DNA of 5,819 nt from an uncultured Chloroflexota bacterium (GTDB taxonomy: Bacteria; Chloroflexota; Dehalococcoidia; Lucifugimonadales; CAJWER01): positions 1-5,819 of the forward strand of contig CAJWER010000194.1 in NCBI GenBank assembly GCA_913030785.1, in the 5' to 3' direction. Positions 1-4,425 of this stretch are shown here, one piece after another. The position numbers and the translations under genes were made by a program. The notes below the pieces were generated by a model. The model saw only the letters and a program-made list of their open reading frames with translations. It was not told the origin of the DNA and ran no database searches. Position 1 is the stretch's first letter, and every line of letters begins with the position of its first letter.

Positions 1-443
1 GGCTCAAGATTGAGGGATTTCTGGCGCATTATGATCTGGAGTGCGTCCGTGTGACTGAAATCGTCTCTGAAGTCTTTTCCGGCGAGCACCACCAGATGGA
101 TGTAGTCTCGGAGCCCGCTGGTGTGGTGCACGAGGTGGCGGACGCTGATGGGGGTGCCGTAGTCTGGAAACTCTGGCAGATACTTCCGGATGTTGTCGTC
201 TAGGTCGATGACATCTTCCTGCACGAGTAGGGCGATGCACGCGGCTGTGAACTGCTTCCCGATGGACTGGACGTTGAACGCTGACTTCGCTGTCAGGGGC
301 GTTTTCGCAGCCATGTCGGCCATTCCGTGCGCTCGGACGTAAGCCAACTCTCCGTCCTGGATGACGCCAACCACGTATCCAGGCGAATCGGGTGTGTCCC
401 ACGCCTCCAACAACTTGTTCACTTTGTCGGTCTGTTTACTCAC
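1..443 (-). CDS. Serine hydrolase, beta-lactamase fold (class C / penicillin-binding-protein-like), N-terminal part
   Basis: The gene is cut by the left window edge; 147 codons are visible. Translation shows the N-terminal half of the beta-lactamase-related serine hydrolase family. A short strand pair (GYVVGVIQDGELAYVRAHG, residues 22-40) comes first. The catalytic SxxK motif follows as S60-I-G-K63 in the context FNVQSIGKQFTA. Then come LDDNIRKYLPEFP (81-93) and the family hallmark HLVHHTSGL (103-111). The second catalytic motif (YxN) and the HxG/KTG-like motif would lie beyond the window. No signal peptide is visible, so a cytoplasmic esterase, amidase or peptidase is more likely than a periplasmic beta-lactamase. 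The start is taken as GTG at 443, because no ATG lies in frame between the preceding stop and the conserved core. It has no strong Shine-Dalgarno sequence and begins 35 nt after the upstream gene's stop, so translation is probably coupled within the minus-strand unit. Family assignment is confident; substrate is unknown. Confidence 0.88.
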   Translation of the reverse strand, partial: MSKQTDKVNKLLEAWDTPDSPGYVVGVIQDGELAYVRAHGMADMAAKTPLTAKSAFNVQSIGKQFTAACIALLVQEDVIDLDDNIRKYLPEFPDYGTPISVRHLVHHTSGLRDYIHLVVLAGKDFRDDFSHTDALQIIMRQKSLNLE

Positions 444-478
444 AGCCCCATCGCTTTGTGTCCTCTCACCTGTCCCAG

Positions 479-1336
479 CTACGGGTTCGGCACCCGCATG
501 ATGATATTGTCGGCGCCCTCTTTTTCCCAGACCTCGGAGTAGGCGGTTGCTTGCCACTTGCGAATTGGATAGTCGGAGGGTTGGTTGGCTGGATCGTGGA
601 GCGCGTTGCGGTCGAGGCCCCTGGGCTTGGTGAGCCATTGCTTTTCGGAGTCGGATGGGTCGACCTCGCGCCGTAGTATGAACTCGACGTAGTCCGAGGC
701 CGTGAAGGCGACGTGGGCTAAGAAGACTCGCGAGACGTTCTTGCCGTCCCAGGTTTCCAGGTCGGGCACGATTACTGGGCCGGTGCAGACCTGGTACTCG
801 GCGTCGACAGGGTTCACATTGATCAGGTTCACTGGATACTCGATTGCAATCGAGAGGCCCCTGTCCGTGTCCCTGTAGATCGACCGAGCCGTCATCAGAT
901 CGTTGGCCAGCGTCGCTTCGATGATCTCGGCGGGGTCAGCGGTGGTCGAGGCGTTGTCGTAGTGGCGGACGTCCAGTTTGTGGCTATCGAAACTCTCAGC
1001 GAGCGACGAGTTCTTGATCTCCTCGACCTCGTCGCTTGGCCTGTTGGCGATGGTCACAGTGCGCTCACGATTGAAGGCATATCGGAACTGGTTGCCGGGT
1101 ACCTGGAACAGGTTGCGCTTTGCAATGGTGTACTCTGCGCGGCACGGCGCGTTCATGAACATCTCTGACACATGGCCGGTCGACTCGTCAGTGATGGTGC
1201 AGACCGCTTCCAGGCTCATCCGAACGTGTATTACCACGCCGGACTTGCTGACCAGCCCTCCTGGGTACTTGTAGTGTGGGTCGGGCTTCGTTGGATGGCC
1301 CTTCCATGCGAATGTGGAGGCGTGAAAATTGATCAT
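479..1336 (-). CDS. Hypothetical protein, 285 aa, second copy of a tandem paralogous pair
   Basis: I do not recognise this family. The protein has 285 residues and starts MINFHASTF. It has no signal peptide or transmembrane segment and looks like a soluble, mixed but strand-rich protein. Aligned without gaps to the neighbouring 285-aa gene it matches at about 214 positions (about 75%, counted by hand). Shared blocks are KPDPHYK (17-23), PGGLVS (25-30), CTITDE (46-51), an 18-residue block at 63-80 containing CRAEY and RNLFQVP, NLINVNPVD (170-178), EYQVCTGPV (180-188), a 24-residue block at 203-226 and WQATAYSEVWEKE (261-273). Cys46, Cys65 and Cys184 are shared. The ATG at 1336 is chosen because the homology begins exactly there. 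The open frame extends 27 codons further upstream, but that part overlaps the other copy's 3' end and is unlike it. It starts 2 nt after the upstream stop (TAGTCATG) and lacks a clear ribosome binding site, so translational coupling is likely. Confidence 0.9.
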   Translation of the reverse strand: MINFHASTFAWKGHPTKPDPHYKYPGGLVSKSGVVIHVRMSLEAVCTITDESTGHVSEMFMNAPCRAEYTIAKRNLFQVPGNQFRYAFNRERTVTIANRPSDEVEEIKNSSLAESFDSHKLDVRHYDNASTTADPAEIIEATLANDLMTARSIYRDTDRGLSIAIEYPVNLINVNPVDAEYQVCTGPVIVPDLETWDGKNVSRVFLAHVAFTASDYVEFILRREVDPSDSEKQWLTKPRGLDRNALHDPANQPSDYPIRKWQATAYSEVWEKEGADNIIMRVPNP

Positions 1337-1338
1337 GA

Positions 1339-2196
1339 CTATGGGTTCGCCACCCGCATGATGACGTTGTTGGCGTTCTCTTTCTCCCACACCTCGGAGT
1401 AGGCGGTCGCCTGCCATCTGCGGGGAGGATAGTCGGAGGGTTTGTTGGCGGGGTCATGGAGCTCATTGCGGTCCATGCCATAGGGCTGCGCCAGCCATGC
1501 CTTCTCAGAGTCGGAGGCATCTACCTCGCGCCGTAGTATGAACTCGACGTAGTCCGAGGCGGTGAAGGCGACGTGAGCCAGGAACACACGCGTTACGCTA
1601 TTGCCATCCCATGTCTTCAGGTCAGGCACGATCACCGGGCCGGTACAGACCTGGTACTCGCCGTCCACGGGATTGACGTTGATCAGGTTGACGGGGTACT
1701 CGACGGCGATCGATAGGCCTCGTTCCTCGTCCCTGTAGGTCGAGCGGGCGCTCATCAGATCGTTGGCCAGAGTCATGTCAATAATCTCAGCGGGGTCGGC
1801 CGTTGTCGTGATGTCTTTGCGCTTGCGGATGTCGATCTTGTGGTTTGTGTGGTGTGCGTCTAGGTTTCGCGTCTTGGCTGGCTCCACTTCGTTGCTCGGC
1901 CTGTTGGCGATGTCCAACGAGTGTTTGCGGCTGAATGCCATGCGAAACTCGTTGCTGGGCACCTGGAACAGGTTTCTCTTTGCGATCGTGTACTCGGCGC
2001 GGCACGGTGCGCCCATGAACATCTCCGAGACGTGGCCGGTCGCCTCGTCCGTGATCGTGCAGGCTGCCTCGAGGCTGAACCTGACGTGCAGCACCTCACT
2101 GGCCTGGCTGACCAGCCCGCCCGGCCACTTGTAGTGGGGATCTGGCTTTGCGGGAGGGGCCTTCCAGGTGTAGGTAGAGGCTTGAAAGTTGATCAT
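1339..2196 (-). CDS. Hypothetical protein, 285 aa, first copy of a tandem paralogous pair
   Basis: This is the first gene of the minus-strand unit and the sister of the gene just downstream: same length, gap-free alignment, about 75% identity. Function is not recognised. It starts MINFQASTYTWK at ATG 2196, with GGAG 10 nt upstream (2207-2210), which supports this start over longer in-frame extensions up to about position 2700. Those extensions would overlap the divergent enolase-family gene. No membrane segment, signal peptide or known cofactor motif is visible. The central stretch (residues 102-130) is the least like its sister, with lysine/arginine-rich changes such as IRKRKD where the sister has VRHYDN. 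The flanking blocks are nearly invariant. This pattern suggests two subunits or two specificity variants sharing one fold. The promoter is probably the TATGAT element just upstream in the divergent region. The enolase-family gene on the other strand may share regulation. Confidence 0.9.
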   Translation of the reverse strand: MINFQASTYTWKAPPAKPDPHYKWPGGLVSQASEVLHVRFSLEAACTITDEATGHVSEMFMGAPCRAEYTIAKRNLFQVPSNEFRMAFSRKHSLDIANRPSNEVEPAKTRNLDAHHTNHKIDIRKRKDITTTADPAEIIDMTLANDLMSARSTYRDEERGLSIAVEYPVNLINVNPVDGEYQVCTGPVIVPDLKTWDGNSVTRVFLAHVAFTASDYVEFILRREVDASDSEKAWLAQPYGMDRNELHDPANKPSDYPPRRWQATAYSEVWEKENANNVIMRVANP

Positions 2197-2206
2197 ATGT
2201 GAATCG

Positions 2207-2210
2207 CTCC
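2207..2210 (-). promoter_or_regulatory. Ribosome binding site of the first 285-aa gene
   Basis: GGAG on the minus strand lies 10 nt before ATG 2196. It supports the short start that matches the first residue of the downstream paralogue, rather than an extended frame reaching into the divergent gene. Confidence 0.55.
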
Positions 2211-2229
2211 GGTGGGTTTGGGCGCGGGC

Positions 2230-2258
2230 ATCATAGCATATGGCCTGGTACCAATCAG
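2230..2258 (-). promoter_or_regulatory. Candidate sigma70-type promoter for the 285-aa gene pair
   Basis: Read on the minus strand, the -10 box is TATGAT (2235-2230), 5 of 6 matches to TATAAT. With a 17-nt spacer the -35 is CTGATT (2258-2253), only 3 of 6 matches to TTGACA. Initiation would fall near 2223, leaving a leader of about 27 nt that contains the GGAG ribosome binding site. The geometry is good and the -35 is weak, which fits an activated or regulated promoter. Confidence 0.45.
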
Positions 2259-2278
2259 GATGCGTCCGAGTCTGCAGA

Positions 2279-2307
2279 TTGACGCACCCGGATGTCGCTG
2301 ATAGCCT
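2279..2307 (+). promoter_or_regulatory. Candidate weak promoter for the enolase-family gene
   Basis: TTGACG (2279-2284) matches the -35 consensus at 5 of 6 positions. At 17-nt spacing the -10 is TAGCCT (2302-2307), only 3 of 6. Initiation would fall near 2314, giving a leader of about 30 nt before the ATG. The right arm of the 9-bp inverted repeat (2281-2289) overlaps the -35, so a bound protein there would affect this promoter. Confidence 0.3.
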
Positions 2308-2329
2308 CCGCCATGACATTCGAAATTGC

Positions 2330-2336
2330 GGGGGTG
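2330..2336 (+). promoter_or_regulatory. Ribosome binding site fixing the ATG 2344 start
   Basis: GGGGGTG matches the anti-Shine-Dalgarno complement GGAGGTG at 6 of 7 positions and sits 7 nt before ATG 2344. It favours this ATG over the in-frame TTG at 2326, which would place the ribosome binding site inside the coding region. Confidence 0.6.
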
Positions 2337-2343
2337 TGGCGAA

Positions 2344-3519
2344 ATGAAGATCACCGATATTCGTGTTCTTTCCACGAGACTGCCTGCATCGGCTGCGGCT
2401 ATGGTTCAGGTCGACACGGATGAGGGCATCGTGGGGGTAGGGGCGACTTCGGCTCCGGTACTGGCGATTGCGGCACTGGTGCAGTCTGGGCCGGAGTCCA
2501 TGCGGGCCATCCTGACAGGTAGTGATCCGACGAACACCAATGACGCCTGGCGCAAGATGTTCGCCAGCGGCAACCGCGGTCGGAGCGGGGAGGGCGGGTT
2601 GGCGGTCAATGCGATGGCGGCGGTGGACATGGCCCTCTGGGACATCGCGGGCAAAGCTCGGGGCGTGCCGATTCACGAGCTGTTGGGGGGCGCAGTTCAA
2701 AAGCAGGTAATGGCCTATGCCAGCGGCACCGCCTTCGACATTGAGAGAATGGAACGCACCGGCGAGCTACGCATGAAGTCTATCGATGCGCTGGTTGCGG
2801 AGTCGAAGGAGAACGTCGCTCGCGGATTCAAGGCGATCAAATTTGGGTGGGGCAACAATTTCGGGCCGCAGGATATGGAAGTGCTGAGGGCCATCAGGGA
2901 CGCGATTGGACCCGATATCAGGCTGATGCTGGACTTCGGCTGTCCCGCGTACTTGGATGGAGGATGGAACGTCAAGGACGCTATCCGTGTGGCCCGACTT
3001 CTTGAGGAATTTGACCTATTCTTTCTGGAGGAGCCGCTGTATCCCTACGACGTCGACGGCTTCGCTACGCTGACTGCGGAGTCGCCGATCAAGATCGCCA
3101 CCGGGGAGAGCCTGACGACGGTCCGTGAGTTCCAGCCGTTTATCACAACGCATGCGGTCGACATCATTCAGCCCGACGCACAGCAGATCGGGATTACACA
3201 GCTTGTTCGCGTGGCGCAAAGGTCGGAGGAGGCCGATATCTCATGCGTCCCCCACGGCCCGTGGTCCGCGATCACGGTCGCGGCGCACATCGCAGTTCTG
3301 TCGACGGTGAGCAACGGGATCATGATCGAATACCCGTCGTACGCTGTACGGGAGGGCTCGGCGCAGCAGGATTTGGGGGAGGCGATGCTTGACCGCGTGA
3401 TAGAGCAGCCTGTCCTGCTTAAGGATGGTTACCTACAGTTGCCGGACACCCCGGGCCTCGGGTTGGGGGACTACGATCTAGAGGCGATAGCTGAGCTGGA
3501 AGAGCACTATGCAGAGTAG
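2344..3519 (+). CDS. Mandelate racemase / muconate lactonizing enzyme family protein (enolase superfamily)
   Basis: The protein has 391 residues, a normal length for the family. The N-terminal capping domain is about residues 1-125 (MKITDIRV..., GLAVNAMAAVDMALWDIAGKA). The TIM-barrel half follows. Metal ligands fit D197 (LMLDFG), E229 (FFLEEP) and E255 (IATGES). The mandelate-racemase-type His-Asp dyad fits H304 (CVPHGPW) and D278 (DIIQPD), with E329 (IEYPS) as a possible third catalytic acid. The usual KxK on strand 2 reads K166-F-G168, so the second lysine is replaced by glycine. The usual Asn two residues after the first metal ligand is Gly199. Family members abstract the alpha proton of a carboxylate to dehydrate or epimerise hydroxy acids, mostly sugar acids. 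With the His-Asp dyad kept, an acid-sugar dehydratase is my best guess, but the substrate is unknown. It is divergent from the 285-aa pair and convergent with the amidohydrolase gene. Confidence 0.93.
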   Translation: MKITDIRVLSTRLPASAAAMVQVDTDEGIVGVGATSAPVLAIAALVQSGPESMRAILTGSDPTNTNDAWRKMFASGNRGRSGEGGLAVNAMAAVDMALWDIAGKARGVPIHELLGGAVQKQVMAYASGTAFDIERMERTGELRMKSIDALVAESKENVARGFKAIKFGWGNNFGPQDMEVLRAIRDAIGPDIRLMLDFGCPAYLDGGWNVKDAIRVARLLEEFDLFFLEEPLYPYDVDGFATLTAESPIKIATGESLTTVREFQPFITTHAVDIIQPDAQQIGITQLVRVAQRSEEADISCVPHGPWSAITVAAHIAVLSTVSNGIMIEYPSYAVREGSAQQDLGEAMLDRVIEQPVLLKDGYLQLPDTPGLGLGDYDLEAIAELEEHYAE

Positions 3520-3531
3520 CGACACTCCTTG

Positions 3532-4392
3532 CTAACGAAGCCCCCACACAGCCATTGCTGTGCCGCCCAGTAGCTGGTCCTTTTCTGATGTGGTCAGCCA
3601 GTCGTAGCCGTCACGTATCAGGCGCAGTTCGTCGGCCAGAGTGGGCCAGCCGTACCTTTCGCGGAGACTGCCGGGATACCCTGTGCCCCACATCATTCGG
3701 TCTGCGCCGAACGCCTCGTGTACCTGCTTGATGTACGGGATCACATCCCCGTATGGGAATTGCTCTTCGCTTCGTCGCGGCACGTCCGATACCTTGACGT
3801 AGATATTGGGGAAACGGGACAGAGAGATGACCGGTGCGTGGGTCGCGAACCCGGGTGACTCGGCGACCTGGGGGTATGCGAGGTGATCGACGATAAGCGG
3901 CACGCTGGGGTGTTTTTGCGCGATCGTCGCGATCTGCGGGGCGTGCTCGGGAAACATGTGGAACTGGACGACGGCTCCCAATTCGTCAATAGCGTCCCAC
4001 ATGGCGGCGTTGGCTTTAGAAACCAAGACCGGCTCGTCGTAGTACATGGGGTGGAACCTGAACCCGGCCATGCCTCGCTCAGACATCCAATACACAATCT
4101 GTGATGCATTGTCGGGCGCCAGCGGGTCGACGAGGCCCATGCTGGCGAACTGGTCGGGGTGCTGCACGGCTGAATCGGCGACGTAGCTATTGTCCCAGGT
4201 GGAGAAGCTGGTCTGCACAAGCACCGTCTTGTCGACGCCGTTGGCGTCCATGTCAGCCAGCAACTCTTCCGCAGTGCCGGGTTCGGTCGGCAGCTTGATG
4301 GGCTTTGGCGAGGTCTGGCCGATCGGCGCGATCGGCGGCAATTCCCACACATGCACATGCGTATCGACGACGAGCGATTTGGGACTAGTCAT
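3532..4392 (-). CDS. Amidohydrolase-family TIM-barrel hydrolase (COG3618 / Amidohydro_2 type)
   Basis: The protein has 286 residues, typical for the family. The first-strand metal motif is H12-V-H14 (VVDTHVHVWELPP). It is followed by GFRFHPMY (111-118), QFHMFPEH (143-150), VDHLAYP (168-174) and NIYVKVSD (196-203). These are hallmarks of the lactonase-like group that includes L-fuconolactonase-type and 2-pyrone-4,6-dicarboxylate lactonase-type enzymes. At strand 8 the usual G-S/T-D-W/Y-P reads G236-T-G238-Y-P240, so the catalytic or metal-binding Asp is replaced by Gly. Lactone hydrolysis is therefore a family-based guess and activity may be altered. There is no signal peptide, so it is probably cytoplasmic. 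The start ATG 4392 has AGGA (4400-4403) at 7-nt spacing. It lies 33 nt downstream of the PhyH-HEAT gene, probably in one transcript, and its stop is 12 nt from that of the convergent enolase-family gene. Confidence 0.9.
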   Translation of the reverse strand: MTSPKSLVVDTHVHVWELPPIAPIGQTSPKPIKLPTEPGTAEELLADMDANGVDKTVLVQTSFSTWDNSYVADSAVQHPDQFASMGLVDPLAPDNASQIVYWMSERGMAGFRFHPMYYDEPVLVSKANAAMWDAIDELGAVVQFHMFPEHAPQIATIAQKHPSVPLIVDHLAYPQVAESPGFATHAPVISLSRFPNIYVKVSDVPRRSEEQFPYGDVIPYIKQVHEAFGADRMMWGTGYPGSLRERYGWPTLADELRLIRDGYDWLTTSEKDQLLGGTAMAVWGLR

Positions 4393-4399
4393 AGGCGAT

Positions 4400-4403
4400 T
4401 CCT
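4400..4403 (-). promoter_or_regulatory. Ribosome binding site of the amidohydrolase gene
   Basis: AGGA on the minus strand lies 7 nt before ATG 4392, inside the 33-nt gap after the PhyH-HEAT stop codon. No promoter-like sequence is evident in this gap, supporting co-transcription with the upstream gene. Confidence 0.6.
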
Positions 4404-4425
4404 GAATGTGATACGGAGCTCCTCG

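Larger units (their letters stand above)
479..2196 (-). repeat. Tandem gene duplication, unit 858 bp, period 860 bp
   Basis: The two 285-codon genes are direct repeats offset by exactly 860 nt, which is 858 nt of gene plus a 2-nt spacer. Nucleotide similarity is uneven. The longest identical run I see is 38 nt (663-700 against 1523-1560). After one mismatch it continues for a further 14 identical bases. A second run of 19 nt lies near 893-911 and 1753-1771. The region coding for residues 102-130 is strongly diverged. No inverted repeats, target-site duplications or transposase genes flank the unit, so ordinary tandem duplication is inferred. Confidence 0.85.
2197..2343. promoter_or_regulatory. 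Divergent intergenic regulatory region
   Basis: This 147-bp gap separates the divergently transcribed 285-aa gene pair (minus) and the enolase-family gene (plus). It contains candidate promoters for both directions and two dyad symmetries. One is GGATGCGTC (2258-2266) with GACGCACCC (2281-2289), 8 of 9 arm positions complementary across a 14-nt loop. The other is CCTGGT (2244-2249) with ATCAGG (2254-2259), imperfect, which contains the 8-bp palindrome TGGTACCA (2246-2253). Both fall on or beside the predicted -35 elements, as expected for a shared operator. No regulator gene is in the window. The regulatory role is inferred from position only. Confidence 0.5.

Noticed and set aside
4..402. 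132-codon Arg/His-rich open frame on the minus strand
   Set aside because: Another frame over the same bases encodes a clear beta-lactamase-fold protein with SxxK and HTSG motifs. The Arg/His/Pro-rich frame is its shadow.
1337..1417. 27-codon in-frame extension of the second 285-aa gene
   Set aside because: It lies inside the 3' end of the other copy in another frame. The two proteins align from their MINF start, so ATG 1336 is used.
2194..2242. Two CATATG palindromes (2194-2199 and 2237-2242)
   Set aside because: These are six-base palindromes, one formed by the start codon itself. No further symmetry supports a binding site.
2246..2253. TGGTACCA as a GntR-type operator
   Set aside because: FadR/UxuR-like sites usually have a wider core such as TGGTATACCA. 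An 8-bp palindrome alone is too likely by chance to name a regulator.
2326..2343. TTG start six codons upstream for the enolase-family gene
   Set aside because: The ATG at 2344 has GGGGGTG at 7 nt and begins with the MKITDIRV typical of the family.
2197..2700. Long N-terminal extension in frame with the first 285-aa gene (open frame to about 2700)
   Set aside because: It is antisense to the start of the enolase-family gene, is rich in His/Arg and low in family-like sequence, and is absent from the paralogue. A GGAG sits correctly before ATG 2196.
3547..3562. Perfect 6-bp hairpin CACAGC-CATT-GCTGTG just past the convergent stops
   Set aside because: It has no T-run on either side and lies within the amidohydrolase coding sequence. 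A Rho-independent terminator cannot be supported, although it could slow read-through.
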